Below, piece after piece: positions 35,221 through 46,675 of a DNA stretch of 64,000 bases (its first letter is position 1; every line of letters begins with the position of its first letter). The notes beneath the pieces are model-generated. The model did not search any database. It worked only from the letters and a program-made list of their open reading frames with translations, and was not told where the DNA came from. This DNA comes from Elmis aenea (taxonomy: Eukaryota > Arthropoda > Insecta > Coleoptera > Elmidae): NCBI GenBank assembly GCA_947652605.1, contig OX393577.1, positions 32,801,466-32,865,465 on the forward strand, written 5' to 3'. Made by a program: the position numbers and the translations under genes.

Positions 35221-35707
35221 TAGAGATGTACCGGGTACCCGGAAATTACCCGGTACCCGGCATACCCGGCGATATTTTCAGTACCCGCAAATTACCCGGA
35301 TCCGGCAAAAACTTTGGGATCCGGTACCGGGTAATGAAGTTTTTGATTCGTAAATATAATAATAAGTTAATGAGATTATTAGTATTTTACTAGATCCAAA
35401 ATTTAATTTAGGGTTACATTAAGCAGATATCTTAAAACAGTTCCAAACCGCACCCTTTTTTCCTACACAATTTAACCCGACTTGATAGTTGTACGTCCGA
35501 AAAAAACGGCAACTAGCAGCAAGGACACAAACTCGGAGAATTCTCCGATTGTACTTTCCGATGCTTTCCGTTAACGTATGACGAACACCTGCACAAAATC
35601 TACCGATTACCCGGTACCCGGTCGGGTACCCGGCCGGGTAAATATTTTTAATTTTCCCGTTACTCGGTACCCGGTACCCGGCAATTTTTGGACTCGGTAC
35701 ATCACTA
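35221..35707. mobile_element. hAT MITE with ACCCGGTACC-rich ends and perfect 8-bp TSD
   Basis: The termini TAGAGATGTACCGGGTACCC and GGTACATCACTA are inverted over the outer 12 bp (two mismatches) and are followed by many CCGGGTACCCGG palindromes in both subterminal regions. A perfect direct repeat ATCAAAAC flanks the element (35213-35220 and 35708-35715). Length 487 bp; no coding sequence. Confidence 0.9.
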
Positions 35708-36074
35708 ATCAAAACAAATAAAAAACTTTGATTTAAAAAAATTAAAATCTAGGAAAAATTGTTCGGCTATTGCTTTTAAATAGTCGTATTAATCAATTAT
35801 GCCCCTTTTTTACTTAAAAAAAAACAAAAACACAAGAAGACAAACTTTAGCCCGCGAATGATATTTTATTATACTTAGTTTATAAAAAACGTTGACCATT
35901 GTACTATCGTCAGTCTGATAGATTTTTTTTGTAGAAAATGTGTCAACTAAGTAATAAGTATTAAAAATGTACAATGTTGTCACATACAATTTTGCAATAC
36001 AAGGACATGCAAAAATTATTTTTATTTATTCTGTTTAAATTGCAGAATAGCAGTTTTGCACAATTTTTTTTTAT

Positions 36075-36246
36075 TATGACTTTGAAAAAAAAAACTCGCC
36101 CTCATTTTTGTTGTCCATACCACGGAATAAAATATCAAAATATCGATATATCGGAATATCGGATATCGAATATATCGGATATCGAATATATCGGAATATC
36201 GATATCAAAATTATATCGATATTTATCGATATATCGCCCACCCCTA
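36075..36246. mobile_element. GATATATC-rich TIR element, left-truncated copy
   Basis: The right end ATATCGCCCACCCCT and the TTTTTGTTGTCCATACCAC block match the right half of the 15647-15906 element. Iterated ATCGGATATCGAATAT runs fill the interior. The left TIR is missing. Confidence 0.65.
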
Positions 36247-36497
36247 CTTTACAGGGCTATTTTTCGGCAGGAACGCGCCGGTACGCCGTACCTGCAGATG
36301 GTGTAAAAGGTACCGATAGCCGGCACGTAGTATGTACCAGCAGTCTGCTGAACGAACAATACTCTGGTAATTGTTTTTCCTAAAACAGAACACCGTATAT
36401 GCGTAGTGCAGTGATTTTTGTAGAAAAAGATAACTGGACAACTGGTTATAATTATCCACCAATTAATTTACACCGTGAATATAAACACAAAACAAAA

Positions 36498-37128
36498 TTT
36501 AATTATTTTTTTTTCGAATAACAAAAGTGCAATGAAAAACAATTAAATTTTTGTAAATGACAAGGTACCCCTATATTATACTCATTTGATAGAAACATTT
36601 TTTTCTCTTTTCAATGATGCAAAACTTTTTGAGAAAAACGCAAAAATTATTTTAATTGATTAGTATTTATTTCTAACAAAAACATCATAAGAACTAAATT
36701 TTTTGACGGAATCTACAATAAGTGTTCAAACTGTGAACCATTTACAGCTTGGCAATGATAAACTCGGGTTTTAAACCCGTTTATAACATTCCCAACCATT
36801 TCAGGTGTAATTTCTCTAATACGATCTTTTAAAGTTTCGATAGTCTCCGACCTCTTAGCATAAACTTACTTAATTTTTAAGGTGACCCCATCATTGAAAA
36901 GAGAAAAAAATTCTTTATTAAATGAGCATAATATAGGGGTACCTTGTTATTTAAAAAAATTCAATTGTTTTTCATTGCGCGTTTGTTATTCGAAAAAAAA
37001 ATAATTAAATTTTGTCTTATGATGAAAAACTAAGTATCAAACAACTTTTATTCAAAACATTTTTCCCTAAAGTAGATATTTACATTTACTGAGATATATA
37101 GCATATTCCATTACTTTTGGACACACTG
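36498..37128 (-). mobile_element. Tc1/mariner-class element, left-truncated copy 2
   Basis: It aligns with 20645-21290 over its whole length, including the CAAGGTACCCCTAT block and the right terminus CTTTTGGACACACTG. The left terminus is absent. Minus-strand transposase tail sequence at about 36718-36850 again reads ITPEMVGNV and NGSQFEHLL before a stop. Confidence 0.8.
36718..36850 (-). pseudogene. Mariner-class transposase C-terminal fragment, copy 2
   Basis: It has the same tail as the copy at 20885-21010 (LKDRIREITPEMVGNVI, then AVNGSQFEHLL and stop) with several substitutions. Comparing the two copies could show whether this tail changed neutrally. It has no catalytic domain. Confidence 0.7.
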
Positions 37129-39950
37129 ATGTTATTTATAAGTAACTACGTGAGAATTTGCGCGTATATATTCTATGATAATATTGAAGTGCACTTATCT
37201 GAAGGATTTTTGTGTATCATAATATTTAACTCTCGTTTACGATATCATATATTATGCTGTCAGAGTTTATCCGACAATTTTTTTATTTATATATATTATA
37301 TTCTTAATTTCTTATCTTAAGTTTCAAATACTTGAACAAAAATTTTGTCACAATAATCATAACATCAAGGTAATGAAGAAAAAAAGGACAAGTTATGCAG
37401 TAACTACATTTAAAGTTTTTCGCAAATATCGGTTATTTAATAATGAATGTCAGAGATTATCCATATTTAGCCATATTTCAGACAAACCATTGCACTCTAT
37501 AAAACCAAAATTGATTGTGCTTTAAGAGTGCCGAAATTTAACAGAAAATTAAAAAATGGCAACAATAATTTGTCGTACTTCTTATAACTGAATGAATTGT
37601 AGAACGACGAAACGTATTTTGAATTACTTTGTAGGTCATAAGACTTGTACACAAACACACATACGAACATACGAACATACGAACATAAATACAATACTTG
37701 GCGAAAATTATTTGGTGGCCACACCAGTTATAGTCATACAATATATAAAACCTATTTATAAAACAAAGCGTGATTCCATATCCGCTAATAACGAAAGTGC
37801 GTTAAAATGGCGATTAACTTTTCACATGATCTTCCCCAAAATGGTTTATCAAATAAAAGTAAACAATCATTCGTTGATCAATAATCATGCGTGAAATAAA
37901 ATAATATCGTAGTATTTTGATGAAATTAAATTAGCAATTTAGGTGATCACTGTGAAAATTGTAACTGATTAAATTTTTAAAAAATCAGGAAGAATCTCTT
38001 ACACTAATTTATTAATAGTACATTAACATTAAATAAAAATTAAACATGACTCTAAGTTTTAGCGAGCAAGCCATTTCATAAGCTTTAGATTTAAAAAAAT
38101 AGTAATGAAATCAACGTCCTCGCATTAATATCAACCATAAACAAATGAACAACTAATAACAAATTTTTGAAATTACTGCGTGATACATGTTAGGTATTTA
38201 TTAGTTAAACAGAACATACCCATTCGTTTCCAAATTTTGCGTAATAAACCCATAATACCTCAGAATTATTACTTCAACAGGAACAAAATGTTTTAGTTTT
38301 AATTACATATAATTAACACACACTTAGCACGAAATATTTTTCATTAAACACATACCACTTTGTCTAGATAATCATGTCAAATAAATATGTAGTTAAAACT
38401 GATAACAATTATATTAAAGCCTTGTTTTAGATAACCAAACTGTCATTACGCACACCTAAATAAATGTAACGCAATACTCTAAAAATTGTTTATGATGTAA
38501 GCAACAATATGCAAATTAACGTATTGTCGTAGTGACCTTGTATTTCCCGTGTTTTACGATTTTTATATTTTCAAGTATTAGAGTTAGCCGAATAGAACGT
38601 TAAAACGACGTACGTGACATCTTTATCAAAAAAAAAATTAAGTTTATTTAATACAGTAAATATAATTTAATTTTAACATGATAACATCGTTGCAAAATAA
38701 AACATGAGCAAAGTGCGAACGAAGGTCGTTATACTAGATATGAAACTTGGCCAATCTTAACTAGCACATGCAACACTAAAAACTAATTATCAAAATTAAA
38801 AATACAATTCGGTCTAATTAAATTAATTGAAAATTTCGATTATTATTTAAGCTATAAAGAACTTTTTCCACTTTTAGAAATGAAACAACAAATATACATA
38901 GACATACATACAATCGCATGGTTATAGTTCAAAATAAAATTTGCAACATTGTATTTCCACAATCTTCTTAAAAAGATTTTTTTGTGTATTTCTTAAGCAA
39001 ATTGCAACAGAATAGTTACATATAAATGATTTTGGTAACTTGTTACGAACTAATTAAAAATTACTTTTTTTACTAAGTTTCTGTCATGTCATAATTTTTT
39101 CACACGATCTAATGATAAATTCGTGATAAATTTTCTCGCAAGAAAAAGTTACACTGTATGTAATATCGGGAAATTTCCAAATTCCAAGGGTTAAATGTTA
39201 AGTGAAGCATTTAAAATAAAAAGTTTCATTTCAATTTATATTTTTGTTCCCATTTTTTCTACATTATTTCGATTCCTTACAGTTTATCAAAGACTTATAA
39301 TCGCTTTATAAGTATCACTTTTTATCGTTTGATAATTATTTCGTAGACTTTTTTTATTGATCCCATGTTTGCATTTTTCATCAAAATGATAGCTAATTAA
39401 ATTATACATCAGGTGACAGAGAATTTTTAAAGCTCTTAAATGTTGCATTAATTTTTTTTAAATGCGGTTTGAAAGAAAAATGAAACAAAAAATGAATTTT
39501 TAAAATTGAATATTACAAAAATAAATAAATATATCAAAATCCAATAATATATTTACAAATCAACGTCTAAATATTTTGTTATAAACACCTTCATAACTTT
39601 TTTTTTATTATTATAAAACAGCCCCTTAAGGGAACTGTATGGCTACTACAATTTACAATCTTAGAATATTTTCTAAATAAATAATATTTATAACTAAAAG
39701 TGGATTAACATGTTACTATTTATATGTAGATAAATAATAATAACTGATTAAAAATAGTCAAACAATCTTCTTTGGAAATTTAGAGTCCTCTTTTGCTTGG
39801 CGGAAAATAAGCTGAGGCAATATTAGTTTCACTATTGTTGTGTCGAACAGTTATGACAATTACCTGCATATTGTTCTTTTGTATGTCTGTGTTTTGGAAA
39901 TGTTTGATATCTTTTCTAACTTATAACTTAAAATAAAAATATTACAGGGC
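37129..39950. other. AT-rich non-coding DNA
   Basis: Only a short ACATACGA microsatellite (about 37658-37685) and A/T runs were noted. No gene or transposon recognised. Confidence 0.5.
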
Positions 39951-40013
39951 TAGGAAGTTTTTAGTGGAACACATTGTGGACCAAATTCGAATGTTTTACG
40001 GAGTATCTCGATT

Positions 40014-40609
40014 AGGGGTTCCATTACCGGTAAACGGTTAACCGGTTTTACCCGAAAAATATGATTACCGAAATTACCGGTAAATTTTGACAACAAATAC
40101 CGGTAGTTTACAACCACCTTCACACGAGTATCAAGGCAGAAAGAGCCTTTTCTTCTGCAGGTGCAATATGTACGAAAGTTCGAATAAGTCAAGTGATAAG
40201 ACATTAGATACGATTTGTCTACTGCATGCACATTTTAATTCTCAGAAAGAACTAGATCTGAATATTTAAAAAAGTGTTTTACGAAGTGTGGTGGTCTGTT
40301 ACATTAAGAATTGATTATTGGTTTGTTAATGTACTAAACTTATTTCGTAGCTGTTGAAAGAATTTGCTGTTTTTTTAAGAAATAATGTTTATGTTTATTG
40401 TTTTTTTGTTAATGTATAAATTTAATAGGCTATTGTTAATTATCCCTTTACACATACTATAAAAATCTTGCTTGCTTATAGGTAGTAGTGCTATCACACA
40501 AAATTTTCAACTAAAACAAATTACCGGTAATTTACCGGTTACCCGGTTTTTATTTAAAATATTTACCGTTTACAGGTAAAAGAAAATTTCGATAATTTTT
40601 GATTCCGTA
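40014..40609 (+). mobile_element. hAT element with transposase remnant and TSD
   Basis: A direct repeat ATCTCGATT (40005-40013 and 40610-40618) flanks the insert, and the empty site is seen in the relative at 42148-42160 (CGAGATACC on the plus strand). The ends are AGGGGTTCCATTACCGG and a GATTCCGTA right end. ACCGGTAA motifs repeat in both subterminal regions. The interior encodes a hAT C-terminal fragment at about 40100-40268. Confidence 0.85.
40100..40268 (+). pseudogene. hAT transposase C-terminal (dimerisation) fragment
   Basis: One plus frame gives AERAFSSAGAICTKVR (about 40137-40184), matching the conserved (S/A)ERAFS.AG.I.T..R block of the hAT dimerisation region. After a frameshift a second frame gives SDKTLDTICLLHAHFNSQK (about 40194-40250), matching the following helix. 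The rest of the transposase is absent. It confirms the superfamily of the surrounding TIR element. Confidence 0.85.
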
Positions 40610-40790
40610 ATCTCGATTACCGTAATAGTTAGCAAAAAACTAATATAGTTCTCTTGGGCTATTTTTTTTTAGAAAAGAACGCCTGTGTAATCAGATTTTT
40701 TATATCGCTTTCCATTTTGGCACTATAGACAAAAATAAATTTCATCATTTTTGAAAATTTGATATAACTTCTTTATTTATTAATATTGTT

Positions 40791-41180
40791 GGGATGCCTT
40801 TTTGAATAATTAATAACTGGGGCGTTGACTACTTTAATTTACATTGTTCGTATTATTTTACTTACAAGTTTAGTGTTATTTATTATAAACACACGGGTTC
40901 CCGAGGCAGGCAGAGGCTGAAGCCAAGCGATTGGTGCAAAGGTGTATGCAGCGTACATAAAACAAAGAAGCTTGTGCCACTGATAACATTTAATAATTAG
41001 TAACAATTATGTACTCACCGGGGGGAACCCACCCCCGCGTGTGATGCTGGATCGCCAGGGTTAATCTAAGCCCATCACCATATTACAGTAACACACAAAT
41101 CTCCAATAAAGCCAAGCATAAATCAACAAGGTGGTCTCACTCGCACACAAAGCTGAAACGCATTATATAAATTAGCATGT
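40791..41180. other. GC-richer non-coding sequence before the minisatellite
   Basis: The stretch from 40890 has more C and G (GGTTCCCGAGGCAGGCAG; GGGGGGAACCCACCCCC) than the genome around it. No gene or TIR was recognised. It may belong to the same insertion as the minisatellite. Confidence 0.4.
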
Positions 41181-41193
41181 GTATCAACATACA

Positions 41194-41532
41194 CCCTGGA
41201 TCTAGTCCAGCCCAACAACCAGGATCGAGTCCTGCCCAACAACCAGGATCTAGGCCTGCCCAACAACCAGGATCGAGTCCTGCCCAACAACCAGGATCTA
41301 GGCCTGCCCAACAACCAGGATCGAGTCCTGCCCAACAACCAGGATCTAGGCCTGCCCAACAACCAGGATCGAGTCCTGCCCAACAACCAGGATCTAGGCC
41401 TGCCCAACAACCAGGATCGAGTCCTGCCCAACAACCAGGATCGAGTCCTGCCCAACAACCAGGATCGAGTCCTGCCCAACAACCAGGATCGAGTCCTGCC
41501 CAACAACCTGGATCTAGTCCAGCCCAACAACA
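41194..41532. repeat. 24-bp minisatellite, 14 units, two alternating variants
   Basis: Fourteen tandem 24-bp units of the form CCAGGATCGAGTCCTGCC plus CAACAA. Internal units alternate between GATCGAGTCC (A) and GATCTAGGCC (B) in the order A-B-A-B-A-B-A-B-A-A-A-A, with both outer units carrying GATCTAGTCCAGCC. The 48-bp A-B period points to duplication of a dimer. Because 24 is divisible by three and no unit has a stop, three frames stay open. One plus frame (41177-41653) would encode PGSSPAQQ repeats. I see no sign that it is a gene: no promoter, splice sites or similarity on either side. Confidence 0.92.
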
Positions 41533-42044
41533 AATTAACTGCATGCTTAGTACATTACCAAATGATTGCATTCCAATACACAATAGCACAAATAAACACA
41601 ACAACATAATAATCCCCAATAACTGCAGTAGTACTTTACTAAAGGCCATCTAATACAATCGCATACTACATGCACTACACAATGGCTAGCCAACCCTTCA
41701 TCTTATAACCACACAGCATCACATACATACACATAACATGTATATTTCTAACAAGTTATACTAAGACTGTCGAAACTGAACTGTATATCTCAAGTGTCCC
41801 CCGCAAGGGGTTGCGTCTGGCCGATACATAATATAAACAGTTTTGGGTCACTTTACCTGCCTCCAACGAAACCAAGAACTAAAACGCAACACACTATCTT
41901 TGTTTAAATGTAACATATGCTTCAGTGTATAATGAACGTAATTATTGGCATCTTAAATCGAATAACTAATTTATCTTAGATTATCAATTATCATAACCAG
42001 AAAATAAAGGTAAAATACCTTAGACAAAAATATGAGCCTTTCAA
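41533..42044. other. Non-coding flank of the minisatellite
   Basis: Mixed composition. A short CCCCGCAAGGGG hairpin at about 41801-41812 is followed by TTGCGTCTGG. This resembles a Helitron 3' end (hairpin, then CTRR) but has no matching 5' end, so no element is called. Confidence 0.3.
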
Positions 42045-42250
42045 TATAGACTAAAATGTTAAAATTGGAATACACAGGCGTTTTTTTCTCAAAACAAAAT
42101 AGCCCAAGATACCGATATTAGATTTTCGCCAACTATTAAGGTAATCGAGATACCCCGAGGTAAAACATTCGAATTTGATCCACCTTGCATATTCCATATT
42201 CAATAATGAAATTAAAGAATAAGGTAATTCTCCAGGACTGAAATTAGTTA
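42045..42250. repeat. Repeat family Q copy 2, uninterrupted
   Basis: It matches the flanks of the hAT insertion at 40014-40609 in reverse complement and therefore shows the site before insertion. Key block at 42140-42160: AAGGTAATCGAGATACCCCG. Confidence 0.7.
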
Positions 42251-42679
42251 CAAAATTTAATATTTCCATATCAAAATATCGAACTTCGTACTCAAAACCG
42301 ATTCGACTTTGTTATGACAACAAGTTAGACATTTTATTATTCTGCCAATACAAAACCGCTACGAAATAAAATAAATAACATGAAGATAATCCGTTATCAT
42401 CGATTGCGTGGCAAATATTTAACGCCTCGCTGTCTAACAAAGTTGTTTACACAATTTACAAGTCAGCGAATAAAATTATCAGCAATCATTATTTTTTTTT
42501 TTAAATGACATGGCAAGCATAATTAATATTTAATTTCAATGAAAGCGTCATTACACCAAAGTATTCTCTATTTTACTTAAAATTGCATGTTAACATTTAT
42601 TAAACAGCATTAGTAATCAATTGTAAATGCTTAAAATTGCATTAAAAAAAATTAAATTAAAAAATCTAAATAAATCCAG

Positions 42680-43450
42680 CTTTCAAAGAAATTTTGAATT
42701 GCAAAATGTCAAGTCTCCAAAAAGTTCTGTTAAAAAAACCAACTGAGGTCGCACTCGCACTTTTCAGCCCCTTGTAAAGGTGGGACTGGTGGGAGATAAT
42801 TAAAAATATTACTATGGGAAACCTTTTAATAAGTACAAAAGATCTACCAAATGTCATTCTCCTACACGTCTCCAAATTTGAAAAATATTTTAAAAACCTA
42901 ATTTTACCGCAGGGGATGAAACTCCGAAAGGAGACGCATAAGAGAAAAAATATATAAAAAAAACCTTAATTTTCGATAAGGAATTACCTCCCGAAGTTTT
43001 TCGCAATATTTAAGAAACACCCTGTATATCAAGGTGTTTTACTTTTCCATGTGGCACTATTGCTATCTCCGTAAATAATGAAATTACAAGGTTGGTTAAA
43101 CGGGACAAAAGTTAGCTATTTCGGAGTGTATTTTAAACAAGATATTATTTTGCTTAAAAATTCTATGGCTTGCGTGATATAACGAAAAAAACGAAATCGA
43201 TCAAAATTTTCAAACTCGAATATCTCTGCTATCATTGCTAATACACAAAAAAGCTAAAGGAAAACAAATTTGCAAGATTTTGTTTGCTATAGAATGGTGA
43301 TGATCAAATTTTCATTTATAAATTACCTTGCGACATATTTGATAAAACTACTTTTTCAAATAAAGAGTCTTAGTAGGAGGTGACCTAGATATAAAGATTA
43401 TTTTTTTCTCTTTACAATGATATAATATTTTATATGTTTATTTACAAAAA
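42680..43450. repeat. Repeat family R copy, uninterrupted
   Basis: The first part (42690-43030) matches 52720-53060, including CGCACTTTTCAGCCC, GAAAGGAGACG and TTCGATAAGGAATTACCTCC. The second part (43060-43450) matches the interrupted copy at 3120-5650 in reverse complement and gives the empty sites for two insertions there. An ACACCCTGTATA motif sits between the parts. No coding sequence. Confidence 0.7.
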
Positions 43451-43593
43451 TAAGCAAAATAACTAAAAAAAATGTGAATTCTAAGATAAAAATCAACGTT
43501 GCCATGGAAAAACAATAACCGACTTCAACTGTTTTATTATCGTTTATTGTCACATTTTTAAAGACTTAAACAAAAGAAAATTAACTTATCATT

Positions 43594-43711
43594 AGCATAA
43601 CCTTGCCCAACAATGTAGTCGCTATGGATAATCTAAAGACCCAGTACAGAGTAGCATAACCTTGCCCAACAATATAGTCGCTATGGATAATCTAAAAACC
43701 CAGTACAGAGC
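43594..43711. repeat. Tandem duplication, two 59-bp units
   Basis: Units 43594-43652 and 43653-43711 begin AGCATAACCTTGCCCAAC and end CCCAGTACAGAG. They differ at three positions, so the duplication is recent. No TIR or coding sequence. Confidence 0.92.
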
Positions 43712-45172
43712 CATGTGAAATGGTTATCAACTGTAATCAATAAAAATGAAATTTTAACACGGGTACTTTTTTCGTTTAAAACAAACTGTAATATATTATT
43801 TTTAAACTGAAAAAAAATCATTTACGAACATGCTTATATTTTAAAGTAGTATCTACACACACACAAAATAAAATATTAATTATTCACTATAAAAATCCTA
43901 ATGTGACAGTGAAAATAAAAATAGACAATCAAGTGTGTTTGAATATTTTCAGTAATAGTGTAAGCAATGATATTAATTGCTTAAGCAACTTACCTAATTT
44001 TCCAAAGCAGGAGGGTGACTATAAAACCAACTGGGAAACTTTTAAAAAGAAATTTTATCGTCTATAAGCTGACACAGTTTTTTAGTTAACAACAGCTACT
44101 ACATAACTTCGGTATAGATTTGTACATCAATAATAAAGTTCATTCATGCCAATCAATTTAACTGTATTATTTCATTTTTACTATTATTGGTGATTGTGTT
44201 ATTAAATTAGAACATCTTTATTTAATAACATTTTAATTAACGAATTAAAGTCCGAAATTATTAAGAACTGTTAATAAATCATTGTTACATAATAAATTAT
44301 CGAAAGATAGGCTATATAAACTCGAGTTCAACCCCCTTGGAACTGTCACAATGTAGGTAACTATGACACAACTGTAAAACAGTTGTATTTGAATTTACTT
44401 CGCTGACAATTTTTTTATTAGCACATAATACCCTATTAACTATTTTTTATAGAAAAATACACTATTGTGGACAAGGAAAAAATCACTTATTTTCACAAAA
44501 TCGTAAAATTATTAGTTATTATCCTGTATGTGTTATACTAGTGGCAGACTGTTATATCGATTAGACCGCCGTCCAGACGCTCGCGCCTGTCGCTAGGGTG
44601 CAGTGCTAAAAAAGACCGTCGAGGCGCTAGTACCGACTCGGGACTAGTGGTGCGCTTCTGGATGATAACGCTATTAGATTTTAATTCGAAACGATAATTT
44701 GCCTTTTGCTATTCATAAATTCCCAGTTTTTTGGATTCCACAAATCAATATAATATATCCGACATATTAGACTTGAACCATCGAAAAATAACAATGGTTA
44801 TATGTGTTACATATAACTTTTATGAACGTTCACATCTAGTGCGATATACATATATTCGCTACGAATGTGAATATTTCGAGAATATTTAACAATAGTTCCA
44901 CAATATCTTTTAAAAATAATGACAATAAAAATAATTTCAACAAACAAGCAAAATTGAATGCCCTCATATAATATAAACTGTTGATAGCCGTTTAAAATGC
45001 TGGTCTTTTTACAAAAATTATTTAATAAAAATATAAAATAATAAATTTTGCTATTTTTCAATACTCAAGTCGTATCTCAAAATTATTAAACAATTTTAAT
45101 AAAAAATTAAATATTAAATGTTGAAAACAACTTAAGCTCGGATGAAAACGAACAGTTAAGCATGTCCTAATA
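43712..45172. other. Non-coding DNA with promoter-like and GC-rich patches
   Basis: A TATAAA box in the sequence GGCTATATAAACTCGAG (about 44310) and another in GACTATAAAACC (about 44018), followed by AATAAAG at about 44131, look like core promoter or LTR signals without an associated gene. A GC-rich patch at 44560-44655 includes two ACTAGTGG motifs flanking it (44539 and 44643). Confidence 0.35.
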
Positions 45173-45291
45173 TAATGGTGCCTTTCCACTTGAGAGTAAA
45201 CTATCGAGAGTAACTCGATAGCAGCGTCGCCAATGGATACACCCCCTGAGTAACTCGCGAAAAGCGGCGAGCTACTCCCCGAGAGCTGATG

Positions 45292-45505
45292 CAGAACCGG
45301 TCCTAGGGTTTGCGGCGCCGTGTGCGAAAACAAATGCGAGGCCGGATATGTTGATAAAGGGCCGAGTTAAAGTAAAATGTTACTAAAAAACTGAAAAAAC
45401 AGGCTGGTGATCTAAAAAAAAGCACCCTAGACGGCTAGCGCGGGGCCGGTCTATCCGCGGGGTCGTGTGCGGTGCACACCCTGCCCCCCCCTAGGGCCGG
45501 CCCTG
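45292..45505. mobile_element. hAT MITE, CAGGGCCGGCCC family
   Basis: The right end reads TAGGGCCGGCCCTG; the left end CAGAACCGGTCCTAGGG is its diverged inverse. A GCTGATG direct repeat (45285-45291 and 45506-45512) flanks it. The core includes a AAAAAACTGAAAAAACAGGC block shared with the element at 15647-15906. Length 214 bp, GC-rich ends. Confidence 0.8.
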
Positions 45506-46194
45506 GCTGATGTTTATCTGTCGACACGCGCTGTCAACTCTCTCCGGCGATTATTTTTATGATTTTACCCAAAAGTGAGATTAAATTATATATTTTTAAG
45601 GGGAACAAATTGGTGAATCTAAAATGGTACACGTTATTAAAAAAAAAAATAGAGGTTTGACCGTTGCAAATTCCCAGAGCGGCCGCTAAAAGATTTGATG
45701 ATCGCATCATCTCACAAAATCATTCATAACTAGAAAACCACTTTACATATTCGAAGAGAGCAGGTTCGCTTCACTTTTCACGAAAAATGCGCAATAATAA
45801 ATTTCGAAATGGCTCCCCAAAACGCGTATAACTTTTGTGCAATTTTGCCGTTAAAATTGACTCTTTTCACGAAATCGTTCATAACTCGATAACCCGTAGG
45901 CCGATTTTAAATATCTTTACATTTTTGAAGAGAGAGAAGATTGCTTTACGATTGCCGATATACTCTCAATTTGAAACGCCGAATAAGCTTCGCACCAAAC
46001 AAAAAACTTGATAAAAATTTCTGGTTAAATTCTTTGTTCGTCGCGTCAAGTAGCAAACCCCGAGGAAATCGTCCGTTGCTCGATAAATGATTGTCCAATT
46101 TTAAATTTTAAAAAACCATTATGTAAAGAAAGAAACGACGTTCAATTTGATATGCAACACTTTATCGAGAGTATCTCGATAGTTTACTCTCAAG

Positions 46195-46640
46195 CAGGGC
46201 TAGAAACCGAAAAAAATGTTGGTTAACGGTTAACCGAAATCAAGAACTTTATTTTTATAACGGTTTTTGTTGAAAAACCGGTTTTTTCCGTAAAAAACCG
46301 GTTTTGAAAAAACCGGTTAATTTAACCGGTTTTTAACACTATTCAGATTTGAAATGCAAAGTATAAAAAGATATTATCTATTTATAATTTTATAATATAT
46401 GTACAATCAAGCATTCAGTAATGACTTTTGGTAAACTAATCACATTTAATACAGATTTTGTATTTTTTCAAAATAATTTTTATTAAAAAGAGATGTTTAA
46501 AAAACCGGTTTTTTATTATTTTGGTTAAAGGTTACCGTTTTTTTTGCCTTTAAAAATAACGGTTTCGGTTTCGGTTAAAAATCACAATTTTGGACAAAAA
46601 ATAAAGGTTAACCGGTTTTTTAAACCGGTTTCATGCCCTG
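46195..46640. mobile_element. hAT MITE, family CAGGGC, second copy
   Basis: The element starts CAGGGCTAGAAACCG and ends CCGGTTTCATGCCCTG. A perfect 8-bp repeat CTCTCAAG flanks it (46187-46194 and 46641-46648). It aligns in reverse complement to 3933-4355, including the central TATAATATATGTACAATCAA region. Confidence 0.92.
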
Positions 46641-46675
46641 CTCTCAAGTGAAAAAGAACCATAATACTTTTGGTA

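Larger units (their letters stand above)
39955..40790. repeat. Repeat family Q copy 1, interrupted by a hAT element
   Basis: The sequence flanking the hAT insertion (39990-40013 and 40610-40780) matches 42045-42200 and 51310-51500, both in the opposite orientation. Shared blocks include AAATTCGAATGTTTTAC, CTTGGGCTATTTT and CATTTTGGCACTATAG-like segments. No coding sequence was recognised. It may be a foldback-type or old transposon fragment. Confidence 0.65.
45174..46664. mobile_element. Foldback/TIR element carrying two hAT MITEs
   Basis: The left end ATGGTGCCTTTCCACTTGAG and the inverted right end ATGGTTCTTTTTCACTTGAG match, and inside them ACTATCGAGAGTA motifs are mirrored (45199-45212; 46163-46176). 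A hAT element (46195-46640) interrupts the right terminal repeat and another (45292-45505) the left half. The remaining core has AACTCGATAAC and similar motifs but no coding frame. The target duplication is unclear, possibly TA-type. Confidence 0.75.

Noticed and set aside
35219..35712. Open frames rich in PGT, RYP and GYR residues
   Set aside because: Caused by repeated CCGGGTACC motifs at the ends of a hAT MITE.
37650..37690. Repeated ACATACGA as a CRISPR-like or regulatory array
   Set aside because: Simple microsatellite of a few units in a eukaryotic genome.
41123..41653. Long open frames on both strands (PGSSPAQQ, GCWAGLDP and RSWLLGRT repeats)
   Set aside because: They arise because a 24-bp stop-free unit keeps all frames open. 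There is no supporting start, promoter, splicing or homology.
41795..41825. Helitron 3' end (CCCCGCAAGGGG hairpin then CTGG)
   Set aside because: No 5' TC end and no related copy in the window; the hairpin is too short to decide.
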